From Salipaludibacillus aurantiacus (GTDB lineage: Bacteria; Bacillota; Bacilli; Bacillales; Salisediminibacteriaceae): a stretch of 64,000 bases of DNA. The position numbers and the translations under genes are program-made. Each line of letters opens with the position of its first letter. Position 1 is the first letter of the stretch. The notes under the pieces were generated by a model. That model ran no database searches, was not told the origin of the DNA, and was given only the letters and a program-made list of their open reading frames with translations. Where the stretch lies: assembly GCF_900111295.1 (NCBI RefSeq), contig NZ_FOGT01000010.1:1-64000 (forward strand), written 5' to 3'. Positions 1 to 9,316 of this stretch are shown here, piece after piece.

Positions 1-90
1 GCCTCGTCCGCCTTTTTTTAAAATTAGCCTAAAAAACACATTACATATATTAACATTAATGTATTTATTATACTTACGTGCAATCGTTAT

Positions 91-105
91 GGGTCTGACC
101 CCCCA
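91..105. repeat. Dispersed palindrome copy 1 (partial)
   Basis: The sequence GGGTCTGACCCCCC followed by A matches the core of a palindromic element (GGGGTCTGACCCC) that recurs through the window. It lies downstream of the minus-strand terminator of the DJ-1 family gene. The left arm is shortened. Bases 1-126 otherwise show no gene that I can support. Confidence 0.6.
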
Positions 106-126
106 GCTATTTCCATGGTTGTGAAC

Positions 127-154
127 AAAAAAACCGGCCCTCTTACCGGGCCGG
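127..154 (-). terminator. Rho-independent terminator of the DJ-1 family gene
   Basis: Read on the minus strand, CCGGCCC pairs with GGGCCGG around a short loop and is followed by a run of seven T. It lies 20 bases beyond the stop codon at 174. Confidence 0.85.
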
Positions 155-173
155 CCTGTGATGTTAATCCATC

Positions 174-836
174 CTATTCTTTTAAAGCTTCAACGACTTT
201 ATCTGCAGTGCTTTGGCTGGACATCGGATTTTGTCCGGTAATTAAATGGCCGTCACGAATTGAATAATCGGTCCACTTTTCACCGCGTACAAACTCCCCG
301 CCAATTTTTTTCAGTTCAGTCTCAAGCAAGAAAGGTACGGCGCCGTCGAGCTGCATTTCACGTTCTTCCTCATCTGTAAAGGCGGTTAGTTTCTTGCCTT
401 TCACAAGCGGTGTCCCGTTCTTATAAGTTACTTCAAGAAAGGCACTTGGACCGTGACAGACCGAAGCAATAATTGACCCGTCTTCTGCATGTTCCTGTAA
501 GGCGCGTTTTAACATTGAGCTTTCGGGAAAGTCAAAGACTGTCCCATGGCCTCCAGGGATGAATACGGCATCGAAACCGGAAATGTGGTCTTCAGACAGC
601 TGCTTCGTATTGCTCAAGAGCGCCTGGGCTTCCTGCCATTCCATTTTTTCTTCTTCAGGAAGACTGTTCGGATCTATCGGCACCTGGCCGCCTTTAATAC
701 TTGTTACCGTCACGTCAAACCCGTTTTTTATAAATGTCGCATAAGGGGCTGCATATTCTTCAAGCCACAACCCGGTCGCCTGATCGCCATTTATCGTTGA
801 ATGACTTGTTAAAACCATTAATACTTTTTTGCTCAT
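174..836 (-). CDS. DJ-1/PfpI family protein (class I glutamine amidotransferase-like)
   Basis: A 220-residue protein of the DJ-1/PfpI superfamily, closest in layout to Hsp31-like glyoxalase III/chaperone proteins. The nucleophile elbow is visible as ASVCHGP in mid-protein, with the catalytic Cys followed by His, and VFIPGGHG precedes it as in the family. Members detoxify methylglyoxal or act in stress protection; substrate cannot be told from sequence. A GGAGG ribosome site sits just upstream of the ATG. It is monocistronic, with its own terminator. Cytoplasmic, with no signal peptide. The family call is firm; the precise reaction is inferred. Confidence 0.85.
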   Translation of the reverse strand: MSKKVLMVLTSHSTINGDQATGLWLEEYAAPYATFIKNGFDVTVTSIKGGQVPIDPNSLPEEEKMEWQEAQALLSNTKQLSEDHISGFDAVFIPGGHGTVFDFPESSMLKRALQEHAEDGSIIASVCHGPSAFLEVTYKNGTPLVKGKKLTAFTDEEEREMQLDGAVPFLLETELKKIGGEFVRGEKWTDYSIRDGHLITGQNPMSSQSTADKVVEALKE

Positions 837-923
837 TATTTATTCCTCCTTCAAAAGGATTCATTTCAATCACAGTGAAGGTATTCCCGAAATCGGGGCC
901 AAGTTAAACGTGTGGAGGCTATT

Positions 924-1619
924 TTAAATGTTATTAAGCAGAAAATCTGCCGCCATTTTTGAATGAAGATGGGTCGTATCAAATACCGGCATGTCCAGAT
1001 CTTCCGGTTTAATCAGCATAGGGAGTTCGGTGCACCCCAGAATAATCCCTGTTTCCCCGGCTGTATTTACACCATTAATAATAGATAACATCCGCTCTTT
1101 CGACTCATTTTTAATAATTCCGCGGCATAATTCGTCAAAAATGACTGAGTGAATGACTTTCCGGTCTTCAGCGTTTGGGGTTACCACTGTAAGCCCGCTA
1201 TGTTCCAGCTTTTTTTTATAAAAATCCTGTTCCATTGTAAATGCCGTCCCTAGTAAAACTGCAGTAGATATACCCTTTTCCTTCATACTGGCGGCCGTCG
1301 CATCTCCAATGTGCAGCAGAGGAACGGAAAGATGCTGTTCAATATCCTCAGCTGTTTTGTGCATCGTATTTGAACATATAACGATAGCATCGGCCCCGGC
1401 TGTTTCCAACTTTAGGGCCGCATCGGCCATCGCCTTGGCCGCCTGCTTCCATTTTCCTTCATGCTGAAGGGCGGCAATCTCCTGAAAATCAAATGAGTAC
1501 ATTAAGCATTTAGCCGAGTGGAGCCCTCCAAGTCTTTTTTGAATACTGGTGTTTATAAGCCGGTAATAGTCCGCCGTAGATTCCCAGCTTAATCCGCCGA
1601 TCAATCCGAGCGTTTTCAT
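924..1619 (-). CDS. Aspartate/glutamate racemase family protein
   Basis: A 231-residue cofactor-independent amino-acid racemase of the Asp/Glu racemase (YgeA/RacX-like) family. The N-terminus GLIGGLSWEST is typical, and the two catalytic cysteines lie in ICSNTMH and LGCTELPML. These enzymes interconvert L- and D-amino acids by a two-base mechanism; RacX-type members have broad substrate range and supply non-canonical D-amino acids. The substrate is not determinable here. The start is supported by a GGAGG site 5-10 bases upstream. The next gene downstream in the same direction is the DJ-1 family protein, 87 bases away. Confidence 0.85.
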   Translation of the reverse strand: MKTLGLIGGLSWESTADYYRLINTSIQKRLGGLHSAKCLMYSFDFQEIAALQHEGKWKQAAKAMADAALKLETAGADAIVICSNTMHKTAEDIEQHLSVPLLHIGDATAASMKEKGISTAVLLGTAFTMEQDFYKKKLEHSGLTVVTPNAEDRKVIHSVIFDELCRGIIKNESKERMLSIINGVNTAGETGIILGCTELPMLIKPEDLDMPVFDTTHLHSKMAADFLLNNI

Positions 1620-1725
1620 AAAAATTCCTCCCTGCTTTTTCAGGTTACTGAGTCAAAAAGTATTTAACAGTCCTGCCAACTTGAAGAGATGGGATGCCTG
1701 CTTAATGCAGTTGAGAGCCGCCGCA

Positions 1726-2901
1726 TCAATCACCTCCGAACGATCGTTTAAATTCCTCAACTATTTTCCTGCGTACGGCTTCATTTGATAAGATTTCGTA
1801 CCCTGTCAAAGCGAGAGCCTTAGCCCCTGTAATCATTCCTTCGAACCCTTCTTTACTTAAGGCAGCTTCTCTGAACTCATGCGTATGGGCACTTATAGGA
1901 ACAGAGGATATTTGAATATACGGATGGATCGCGGGGCACCGATGGCTAACGTTTCCCATATCGAGGGAGCCTGTCCCGCCTTCATGTTCATAGATCTCCT
2001 CTTTAGGGATCCCCACTTCCACGAGCTGATTTGTAAAAATATCAGAAAGAACATTGTTTGTTTTCATATCATCATAGGAGTATTCATAGTTGGAAACTTC
2101 AAGGCGGGCACCTGTGGAGAGAGCTGCGCCCCTGGCACAGTTAATCACTTTTTCTGTCACAGGATCGCACGTATTCCGTTCGTTTGCCCTCACATAAAAC
2201 TGGGCGACCGCGTAGTCAGGTACAATGTTAGCGGCCTGGCCGCCTTCAGGGATAATGCCATGCATACGAACATCAGGTGTGACATGCTCACGCAGGGCAT
2301 TTACACTATTAAAGGTCTGAATGACGGCATCGAGTGCATTAATGCCCTGTTCAGGCGCTGCAGCCGCGTGGGCACTTTTCCCGTAAAAAGCAAACTGTAC
2401 CGCATCCATAGCAAGAGATGTCCCGCTTTTAACAAAGCGTGCAGAAGGGTGAGCCATCACTGCGGCATCCAAGTGGTCAAAATAGCCTTCCTCAGCCATT
2501 GTTACTTTGGCGCCTTTTGTTTCTTCAGCAGGTGTTCCATACACATAAACTTTACCGCCGGTTTCTTGGGAAACGCCGGCAAGGCCGATAGCTGCAGCGA
2601 TTCCTTGAGTGCCGATCAGGTTATGGCCGCAGGCGTGCCCCAGATCAGGAAGCGCATCATACTCAGCCATAAAACCGACGTGCGGCCCAGGTTTGCCAGA
2701 GTCATATACCGCCTCGAAAGCTGTCGGCTGACCTACAACCCCTGTCGTTACAGAAAAGGCGTGGTCCTTTAGCATATCCGTCAAAACCTGACAGGCTTTA
2801 AACTCTTCATTTCCCAATTCAGGATTATTCCCTATATACTGGCTGATATCATAAAACATGTCCTTAAGTTCCTCAATAGTCTTTATAATTTGCTCTTTCA
2901 T
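1726..2901 (-). CDS. M20 family metallopeptidase / amidohydrolase
   Basis: A 391-residue M20 amidohydrolase of the AbgB/HipO-like group (N-acyl amino acid or aminobenzoyl-glutamate type hydrolases). Metal-site motifs are visible: EYDALPDLGHACGHN in the first third, then TPAEETKG and a dimerisation-domain stretch with GKSAHAAAAPEQGINALDA. A late HEGGTGSLDMGNVS motif supplies further ligands. These are cytosolic enzymes that cleave an amide bond with two bound metal ions. The start has GAGGTG upstream. The racemase lies downstream on the same strand, suggesting amino-acid salvage, but the substrate is unknown. Confidence 0.85.
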   Translation of the reverse strand: MKEQIIKTIEELKDMFYDISQYIGNNPELGNEEFKACQVLTDMLKDHAFSVTTGVVGQPTAFEAVYDSGKPGPHVGFMAEYDALPDLGHACGHNLIGTQGIAAAIGLAGVSQETGGKVYVYGTPAEETKGAKVTMAEEGYFDHLDAAVMAHPSARFVKSGTSLAMDAVQFAFYGKSAHAAAAPEQGINALDAVIQTFNSVNALREHVTPDVRMHGIIPEGGQAANIVPDYAVAQFYVRANERNTCDPVTEKVINCARGAALSTGARLEVSNYEYSYDDMKTNNVLSDIFTNQLVEVGIPKEEIYEHEGGTGSLDMGNVSHRCPAIHPYIQISSVPISAHTHEFREAALSKEGFEGMITGAKALALTGYEILSNEAVRRKIVEEFKRSFGGD

Positions 2902-2948
2902 CCTTTTTCACCTCATTTACAGATTCATAGCTTAAAAGGTTTATCTGG

Positions 2949-2978
2949 AAAAAAAAGGGGGGTCTGACCCCTTTTTTT
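2949..2978 (-). terminator. Palindrome copy 2 acting as terminator
   Basis: An AAAAAAAAGGGGGG arm, a TCTGA centre and a CCCCTTTTTTT arm form a symmetrical hairpin just beyond the stop at 2987. On the minus strand it ends in a T-run, so it can terminate the FAD/Rieske gene. Its core is the dispersed GGGGTCTGACCCC element. Confidence 0.75.
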
Positions 2979-2986
2979 GACCCCTT

Positions 2987-4510
2987 TTATTCAATTCGGT
3001 CTAGCGGTTTTTCCGCTGGGCCTTCTGCCACTGATCCGTCGTAGTTGAAACGTGAGCCGTGGCAAGGGCAGTCCCATGTGCGGTCGCCGTTATTCCACTC
3101 TACTTCACAGCCCAGATGGGTGCAAGTGGAGTCGACGATAAACAGTTTTCCGTTTTCATCCCTGTACGCGCCTGACCGTCTGCCTTCTGCCAGAACGATA
3201 GCCCCTTCTCCAGCTTTTACTTCATCAATTTTTTTCTCCACAGGTTTGACCTTATCGACGAAGAAATGCTTAGCGACATCCAGGTTTTGCTTCAAAAATG
3301 TTTTCAGGCTTGGATCGGCTAAGAAACGGTTCGGATCGAATACGGTCATTTCTTCGGTCTCGCGGCCTGTCACATAGTCTCTTAACATAAGGGCGGCCAA
3401 TGTCCCGCTCGTCATACCCCATTTTTTAAACCCTGTCGCTACAAACGTGTTTGGCCAATGGGCAGTTAATAGGCCGATATACGGTATTTTATCAATCGTG
3501 TAAAGATCCTGTGCGGACCAGCGGTAAGGAAATTCCTTAGCCCCGAAAACATCTTTGGCGAATGTTTCCAGATTAAGGTAATGATTCATCGTCGGTTCTC
3601 CCTGGCCGGTCTTGTGCCCGTCACCGGCAATAAGAAGATGATCCTCTCCGTTAATTTTAACTGATCGGACCGACCTTGAAGGATTATCGACGCTTAAATA
3701 CATGCCATTGACTTTTTTACCTTTCATAGCGACGATATACGCCCGCTCCGCATACATCCTTGCAAAGAAATAGTTGTCAGCTTCATAAAAAGGGAAGTGG
3801 GTGCATGATAAAACATACCGGCAGGAGATGTAAGGGCCGTCCCTTGTTTCCACAATCGGAGTATCTCCTTCCACCAGCCCGGTGACTACCGTGTCTTCAT
3901 ACACTTTCCCACCCATTTTTTTGAAATCCTGCAATAAAAAGGCCAAATAATGTAAAGGATGAAACTGAGCCTGGTTTTTCATTGCGAGAGCAGACTCGAT
4001 TGGCACATTAAAAGGCAGGCTGTCGAGAACGTCATAAGGAATTCCCAGCTTATCGTAAGCTTCTCTTTCCTGCTGAAGCTGATGAGCGGATTTTTTTGAT
4101 GAAGCATAAAGAATAGCATCTTGTTTTTCCCACTCACAAGGTATTTGATAATCTGTGACAACTTTTTCGATAAAGTTTTTCGCCTTTTCATGGCCTTCAT
4201 AGTAAAGCCGGGCGTGATTTTCATCGGTATGCTGAATTAATTCATGGTAAAACAATCCGTGCTGGGAGGTCACTTTAGCTGTGGTGTGTCCTGTCGTCCC
4301 GTGCAGCACTTTATCTGCATCTACTAAAATAACATCCAGGCCTTCTTTAGCAAGAAGCCAGGCAGCTGTTATCCCTGTAATTCCGCCGCCGGCTACAACC
4401 ACCTCAGTTTCAGTGCTTTCAGTCAGCGGGCGGGGTTCGTCAAAAGAAGTGGAATCAATCCAGTAAGAATGGGGATCATCAGGCAAGCGAGAAGAGTAAA
4501 CATCTTTCAT
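2987..4510 (-). CDS. FAD-dependent oxidoreductase with C-terminal Rieske domain (YhfW-like)
   Basis: A 507-residue two-domain redox protein. The N-terminal two-thirds is a DAO-type FAD oxidoreductase with a dinucleotide-binding GGGITGI motif near residue 41. The C-terminal ~100 residues are a Rieske [2Fe-2S] domain with both cluster motifs, CTHLGC and CPCHGS. This matches the B. subtilis YhfW architecture. Electrons probably pass between FAD and the iron-sulfur cluster; the physiological substrate is unknown. No signal peptide is seen, so it is probably cytosolic. The upstream region is shared with the divergent SDR gene. Confidence 0.85.
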   Translation of the reverse strand: MKDVYSSRLPDDPHSYWIDSTSFDEPRPLTESTETEVVVAGGGITGITAAWLLAKEGLDVILVDADKVLHGTTGHTTAKVTSQHGLFYHELIQHTDENHARLYYEGHEKAKNFIEKVVTDYQIPCEWEKQDAILYASSKKSAHQLQQEREAYDKLGIPYDVLDSLPFNVPIESALAMKNQAQFHPLHYLAFLLQDFKKMGGKVYEDTVVTGLVEGDTPIVETRDGPYISCRYVLSCTHFPFYEADNYFFARMYAERAYIVAMKGKKVNGMYLSVDNPSRSVRSVKINGEDHLLIAGDGHKTGQGEPTMNHYLNLETFAKDVFGAKEFPYRWSAQDLYTIDKIPYIGLLTAHWPNTFVATGFKKWGMTSGTLAALMLRDYVTGRETEEMTVFDPNRFLADPSLKTFLKQNLDVAKHFFVDKVKPVEKKIDEVKAGEGAIVLAEGRRSGAYRDENGKLFIVDSTCTHLGCEVEWNNGDRTWDCPCHGSRFNYDGSVAEGPAEKPLDRIE

Positions 4511-4721
4511 TATATATCCCTGCTTTCATCGTGTAGTAAGTTAGGTGTTAGTGTCTGCTTCGGCCAGTAAAACTATTCCTTTAGCTCTGTTATAAAAAAT
4601 AATACTGAAATAGATTTTAAAAAGAAGGATTTAAGGTCCATCGCACAAAATAATGTTAATTAGGTAAATAAATTGTCGATAAGCGACTATAAAAAGGATA
4701 TGAAAAAGGAGGGAATGGACA

Positions 4722-5489
4722 ATGGATATTAAAGGATCAACATTTGTTGTAGCAGGGGGCGCTTCAGGCCTGGGAGAAGCAACAGTTAAAATGCTCGTTC
4801 ATTATGGGGCGCTCGTATTGATTCTTGATCAAAACGAATTAAAAGGCAGGTCAGTCCAGGAAGATATAGGGTCCAGAGTCTGGTTTGAAAAAGCCGATAT
4901 CACCTCGGAATACCAGGTAAGAAAAAGCCTTGAACGCGGGCTTGACCGATACGGAGACATTCATGGCCTGATAAACACAGCCGGGATTGGCCATTCAGAA
5001 AAGGTGATAAAAAAAGAGGGGCTCCACAGCCTTGATGTATTCTCTGAAGTAATGCAGGTCAACTTGATTGGAAGTTTTAACTTAACCAGGCTTGCTGCTG
5101 AAATTATGAAAGATAATGAGCCGAATGAGGAAGGGGAGAAGGGAGTTATTATTAATACTGCCTCTATTGCAGCCTATGAAGGCCAGGCAGGCCAGGCAGC
5201 ATACAGTGCCTCTAAAGGCGGTGTGGTCTCTATGACACTCCCTCTTGCAAGAGAGCTGGCGGATTACGGCATCAGGGTGATGAGCATTGCCCCAGGCCTG
5301 TTTCATACGCCAATGCTTAAGTCTTTGCCAAAAAAGGCACGCGAATACTTGGAAAACCAGCCGCTTTTTCCTGACAGAGTCGGGGCGCCTGATGAATATG
5401 CCCTCCTCGTCAAGTCGATTCTTTCCAATACAATGCTGAACGGTGAAACAATTCGCCTCGACGGCGCTGTCCGTCTCCCGCCAAAATAA
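4722..5489 (+). CDS. Short-chain dehydrogenase/reductase (3-hydroxyacyl-CoA dehydrogenase type 2-like)
   Basis: A 255-residue SDR. The NAD(P)-binding glycine motif GGASGLGEA is at residues ~12-20, NTAGIG follows the fourth strand, and the catalytic set is Ser (NTASIAAYEG) with YSASKGG. The overall pattern resembles type-2 3-hydroxyacyl-CoA dehydrogenases (HSD10-like), which oxidise 3-hydroxyacyl-CoA with NAD. The start has AAGGAGGG eight bases upstream. The LD-carboxypeptidase pseudogene starts 27 bases downstream, so they were probably co-transcribed. The SDR family is certain; the substrate is inferred. Confidence 0.8.
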   Translation: MDIKGSTFVVAGGASGLGEATVKMLVHYGALVLILDQNELKGRSVQEDIGSRVWFEKADITSEYQVRKSLERGLDRYGDIHGLINTAGIGHSEKVIKKEGLHSLDVFSEVMQVNLIGSFNLTRLAAEIMKDNEPNEEGEKGVIINTASIAAYEGQAGQAAYSASKGGVVSMTLPLARELADYGIRVMSIAPGLFHTPMLKSLPKKAREYLENQPLFPDRVGAPDEYALLVKSILSNTMLNGETIRLDGAVRLPPK

Positions 5490-5516
5490 CTACACGAGCC
5501 TGCTGGAGGAGTTCCT

Positions 5517-6493
5517 ATGATCCCACCAAAGTTAAAGAGAGGCGATGAAGTAAGAGTTATTTCGCCGTCTGTCAGTTTGTCCGTTGTCAGTGATGAGGTG
5601 GAAAAAACGGCGGTCAGACGCCTCGAAACACTTGGATTAAAAGTAACGATTGCAAAGAACGCCCGTGAAACAGACGATTTTTCTTCCGCTTCTGTTGCGT
5701 CCCGTATTGAAGATTTACATGAAGCCTTCCTTGACCCGGAAGTGAAAGGAATTTTCACGACACTCGGCGGGTATAACGCCAATCAGTTATTAACCGATAT
5801 CAATTACGGTATAATTCAGTCCAACCCGAAAATACTCTGCGGTTATTCGGATATTACTGCCTTATCCGCTGCTATTTATAAAAAGCAGGTTTAATTACTT
5901 ATTCAGGGCCGCATTTTTCCACGTTGGGAATGAAGAAGGGAAACGATTATACAATAGATTATATGGTTAAATGCCTGTTTGAAAAAGGCGGGTACTCAGT
6001 TATTCCTTCAGACCATTGGAGTGATGACAAATGGTATATCGACCAGGTAAACCGGGATTTTATTACAAACAGAGGGAATGAAGTTATTCATGAAGGAACT
6101 GCTGAAGGGACTCTGATCGGAGGCAACTTGTGCACATTGAATTTACTCCAGGGGACACCATTCATGCCGAGTATCAGACAAGCCGTATTATTTCTGGAAG
6201 ACGACGAAGCATCCGGACCGGAAACATTCGACCGTGACCTGCAGTCTCTTCTCCACCAGCCGGGCGGGGAAGAGATCAGAGGCCTCGTCATCGGAAAGTT
6301 CCAGAAAGCATCACGGATGACCAGCCATTTGCTTAAGCAGATTATCGAATTGAAAAAAGAGCTGCGCGGTGTACCGGTCATTACTGAAGCTGACTTCGGC
6401 CATACCTCCCCGATGATTACCTTTCCTGTAGGAGGGAGGGCGCATATCACAGCTGAACGTGGCCGGACAATGATCCGGATTTTAGACCACTAA
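5517..6493 (+). pseudogene. LD-carboxypeptidase (peptidase S66), frameshifted
   Basis: Two adjacent reading frames together give one S66 LD-carboxypeptidase/MccF-like protein of about 325 residues. The first (5517-5894) carries the nucleophile motif GYSDITALSA; the second (frame 2, from about 5885 to 6493) carries IGGNLCTLNLLQ and the catalytic-His motif DFGHTSPM. The junction is an A5 run at 5880-5884: one extra A would turn the end of the first frame into KKAGLITYSGPHF and run straight into the second. The family trims L,D-peptide bonds of cell-wall peptides during recycling. Everything else is intact, so the damage is either a recent mutation or a sequencing error. Confidence 0.85.
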
Positions 6494-6680
6494 CCTTGGC
6501 TGCTGAAAAGTTTAATATTGAGGATGGGGGCGCGCAGCCTTGGGACAGGGCGGCTCTGGCTGAGCGGCACGACAGTATAAGGTCCGCTCGCGCATGTCGT
6601 GCTGTCTGTTGAGCGAGCCATATATCCAATATATGAGCCGCTGGAAAGCCGCCGCACCAAGCGAGCGGGTGATATCCGAA
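6494..6680. other. GC-rich structured intergenic segment
   Basis: Between convergent genes lies a GC-rich stretch with several inverted repeats: GCACGACA at 6567-6574 with TGTCGTGC at 6595-6602, and CATATAT/ATATATG at 6619-6635. I see no convincing reading frame, promoter or known RNA family. It could be a decayed gene or a structured RNA. Confidence 0.4.
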
Positions 6681-6682
6681 AT

Positions 6683-6723
6683 AAAAGACCCACTCACTTG
6701 GCGTGCTGCCTTGTGAGTGGGTC
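6683..6723 (-). terminator. Terminator of the DUF2512 gene
   Basis: GACCCACTCAC and GTGAGTGGGTC are perfect 11-base arms around a 15-base loop. On the minus strand the hairpin is followed by TTTTAT, fitting termination of the gene ending at 6781. Confidence 0.7.
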
Positions 6724-6780
6724 ATATCTGTTGTCATTGGATTCTCAGGACGCCCCACAAATGTATTAAATGACGCTGCC

Positions 6781-7140
6781 TTATTGAACGGCTGCCTCTG
6801 GCAGTCTGTTTTTAATAAGGTAAATGTGATAAAAATATTCAAACACACCTACGGCTATACCAGTGACAGCTGAGCCAAGGATCAGTTCTGTGCTGTTTCC
6901 GGCCATCCATATACCTAAAAGCCAAACGATCAGGAAAACCCCCGCACCATCAGTCAAAGAGGCAATGGTGTTTTTTAACTTTGGCATAATATACAGGTCT
7001 CCCGCATATGACACGGTGAGCACTAAACTTAAAATGAGAATCTGTCCAACTGTAAGAACGCTCCATATTCCATTTAAAACAATCCATAAAACGGCTAACA
7101 GTGCGGCAAATTTAATTAAAACAGCCCATATATGATTCAT
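6781..7140 (-). CDS. DUF2512 family membrane protein (YndM-like)
   Basis: A 119-residue, very hydrophobic protein with about four membrane segments (roughly residues 5-25, 30-50, 62-80 and 86-108). The pattern MNHIWAVLIKFA, then GDLYIMPKL, matches the Bacillus DUF2512/YndM family of unknown function. The start is backed by AGGAGG just upstream on the minus strand. It is monocistronic. No function is known to me for this family beyond its membrane location. Confidence 0.75.
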   Translation of the reverse strand: MNHIWAVLIKFAALLAVLWIVLNGIWSVLTVGQILILSLVLTVSYAGDLYIMPKLKNTIASLTDGAGVFLIVWLLGIWMAGNSTELILGSAVTGIAVGVFEYFYHIYLIKNRLPEAAVQ

Positions 7141-7497
7141 TGTTTTCCTCCTTTACACATTAAGTTTATTTTTTCAAAGAGGAAAGAGGATATGCATGCC
7201 TTTCTTTTTAAACAGTGAAAGCTGGAACATACCCCCTTTTAAAAATCCCTTATTCCATTGATTTGCAGAATATAAACTTCTATTTCTAAAAATTTGTATT
7301 ATTTCTACAATAATACAGTAACTTTTTGTTTTTTTAGCCGAATATGCTGTAAAACGTGTTATAATCAAGAAAGCGATTTCAGCAGTGCTTTGCATAAGTA
7401 AAGACGAAGATATAAAAAACGTGTTAAAATAAGCGGCACAATGATTTTAAATTTGCCGACTTGAAAGTAAGTCACACGGTTTGAACGAGGTGCACCG
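7141..7497 (+). promoter_or_regulatory. coaA upstream region with duplicated promoter-like element
   Basis: This AT-rich stretch holds no gene I can support. AAAACGTGTTATAATCAAG at 7351-7369 contains a TATAAT -10 box, and a closely similar AAAACGTGTTAAAATAAG occurs at 7417-7434, 66 bases further on. Both could serve coaA. No good -35 hexamer was found for either. Confidence 0.4.
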
Positions 7498-8454
7498 ATG
7501 AAGATGGGAACTATGGAGAACTTAACGCCATTTATGACATTTAACAGGGATGAGTGGGCTGAACTTCGCCAGTCTTATCCAATGGAAGTGACTGCGGAAG
7601 AAATTGAGCGTTTAAAAGGTGTCAATGACGTCCTAAATATGCAGGAAATAGCTGATATTTATTTACCCTTAACGCGTCTGATTAATCTTCACGCCATTGC
7701 TTCCCAGGAGCTGTACAGGAGCCGGTACGTATTTTTACACAAACAGGAACGGAAAGTTCCTTATATAATTGGGATTGCAGGGAGTGTAGCTGTGGGCAAG
7801 AGTACGATTGCCCGTGTGCTTCACACGCTTCTTTCAAGATTTGACCACCATCCGAAAGTAGATCTGGTCACCACGGACGGTTTCTTATACCCAAATGCTG
7901 AACTTGAAAGACGGGGGATCATGAATAAAAAAGGGTTCCCTGAGAGCTATGATGTACATGCCTTACTGACTTTTTTAACAGAACTGAAGTCAGGTAAATC
8001 AACAGTGGAAGCACCTGTTTACTCACATCTGACATATGATATCGTTCCTGAAGAAAAACAAGTGGTAAATCAGCCTGATATCGTCATTATTGAAGGGATT
8101 AATGTCTTGCAGCCGCCTAAAAAGACTAGTGAGGATTTCGGGGAACAGGTATACGTATCCGACTATTTTGATTTTTCTATTTTCGTTGATGCCGAGGAAG
8201 AGAATATCCTGCACTGGTATGTTGAACGGTTTAAGACTTTAAGGAAAACCGCCTTTAGAAATCCTGCGTCCTACTTCAGGAAATACGCGGATTTAAATGA
8301 TCAGGAAGCTTATGAAACAGCTAAAGGAATCTGGGAGCGGATTAACCGGAAAAATCTTCACGAAAATATTCTGCCGACCCGCCACCGTGCCGATTTGATC
8401 TTACGGAAAGGTGCTCATCATTTAGTAAGCGACATTAAAATGAGAAAAGTATAA
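7498..8454 (+). CDS. coaA: Type I pantothenate kinase
   Basis: A 318-residue prokaryotic type I pantothenate kinase. It phosphorylates pantothenate with ATP, the first and usually rate-setting step of coenzyme A synthesis. The P-loop GSVAVGKST lies near residue 100, followed by [12 protein letters not shown] and [14 protein letters not shown], both characteristic of CoaA, and a C-terminal [19 protein letters not shown] stretch. Length equals the family norm. The ATG at 7498 follows GAGGTG. It is monocistronic, with its own terminator and a leader holding two promoter-like repeats. Cytosolic. Confidence 0.95.
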   Translation: MKMGTMENLTPFMTFNRDEWAELRQSYPMEVTAEEIERLKGVNDVLNMQEIADIYLPLTRLINLHAIASQELYRSRYVFLHKQERKVPYIIGIAGSVAVGKSTIARVLHTLLSRFDHHPKVDLVTTDGFLYPNAELERRGIMNKKGFPESYDVHALLTFLTELKSGKSTVEAPVYSHLTYDIVPEEKQVVNQPDIVIIEGINVLQPPKKTSEDFGEQVYVSDYFDFSIFVDAEEENILHWYVERFKTLRKTAFRNPASYFRKYADLNDQEAYETAKGIWERINRKNLHENILPTRHRADLILRKGAHHLVSDIKMRKV

Positions 8455-8458
8455 ATGG

Positions 8459-8489
8459 ACATCCGCCTTCATAATGGCGGGTGTTTTTT
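8459..8489 (+). terminator. coaA terminator
   Basis: ACATCCGCC pairs with GGCGGGTGT around an 8-base loop and runs into six T, starting four bases after the coaA stop. Confidence 0.85.
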
Positions 8490-8530
8490 ATTAAAAGGAA
8501 GCAATATTTCATACGGACCGGGCCGTTTGT

Positions 8531-8562
8531 TATAATGTAACCACACAATACAGGTGAGGAGG
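8531..8562 (+). promoter_or_regulatory. pxp operon -10 box and ribosome site
   Basis: A perfect TATAAT at 8531-8536 lies about 34 bases before the pxpB start. The hexamer 17 bases upstream, TTCATA, is only a partial -35. GAGGAGG at 8556-8562 sets the TTG start of pxpB at 8570. Confidence 0.5.
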
Positions 8563-8569
8563 ATTCCGT

Positions 8570-9292
8570 TTGTATCCTTTAATTTCCCCTCTTGGCGACC
8601 GTGCGGTCCGGATGACGTTTGGAGACCGTTTGACAGAGAAGGCGAACGACAGTGTGCAGGCAGCCTATTCCCGGCTCGATCATGCGGAATTGGAGTATAT
8701 TTCTGAAATGGTTCCCGGGTATGTGACGCTGACAGTCTATTATGACCCTTTAAAAGCCCCGGCTTATAATAAAATGCTCCATCAGCTAAAAAACGCAGCA
8801 AAAGCCGGACAGCCATTAGAAAGTGATTTTTCTCAAAAAAGGCACCTCATCCTTCCCGTGTACTATGGGGGAAATAAAGGACCTGACTTGGAGGAAGTCG
8901 CCCGCTGGAACAGCCTGGAAACAGAAGAAGTTATTAAAAGGCATACAGGAGCCACTTACCGGGTATATATGATGGGGTTTGCCCCAGGTTTTCCTTATTT
9001 GGGGGAATTGGATGAGACTCTGGCTACCCCAAGGCGGAAAACGCCCCGGAAGAAAGTGCCTTCAGGCTCAGTAGGCATTGCCGGTCCGCAGACTGGGGTG
9101 TATTCTGTCGATTCTCCCGGCGGCTGGCAGATTATCGGGCATACCCCGGTAAGGCTGTTCGATGCAGGGAAAGAGGAACCTGTGCTAATAAAAGCAGGAG
9201 ATCTCATCTCATTTAAATCTGTCAATGAACAGGAATATGAAGATATTTTTCATGAATGTGAAAAAGGAATTTACAGGCCATCTATTGAATAG
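8570..9292 (+). CDS. pxpB: 5-oxoprolinase subunit PxpB (KipI homologue)
   Basis: A 240-residue PxpB/KipI protein, one of three subunits of the ATP-dependent prokaryotic 5-oxoprolinase that opens pyroglutamate to glutamate. Recognisable stretches are SPLGDRAVRMTFG at the N-terminus, YMMGFAPGFPYLGEL and VPSGSVGIAGPQTGVY. It begins with TTG, chosen because a GAGGAGG site lies eight bases upstream and no ATG fits. In B. subtilis the homologue KipI also inhibits the sporulation kinase KinA; whether that holds here is unknown. First gene of the pxpB-pxpA-pxpC-ridA operon. Confidence 0.93.
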   Translation: MYPLISPLGDRAVRMTFGDRLTEKANDSVQAAYSRLDHAELEYISEMVPGYVTLTVYYDPLKAPAYNKMLHQLKNAAKAGQPLESDFSQKRHLILPVYYGGNKGPDLEEVARWNSLETEEVIKRHTGATYRVYMMGFAPGFPYLGELDETLATPRRKTPRKKVPSGSVGIAGPQTGVYSVDSPGGWQIIGHTPVRLFDAGKEEPVLIKAGDLISFKSVNEQEYEDIFHECEKGIYRPSIE

Positions 9293-9316
9293 AAAGAAGA
9301 ATAAAGGAGGGGACTT

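Noticed and set aside
1879-2772. 297-residue plus-strand frame
   Set aside because: Antisense shadow of the M20 amidohydrolase, rich in Cys, His and Arg, and without family resemblance.
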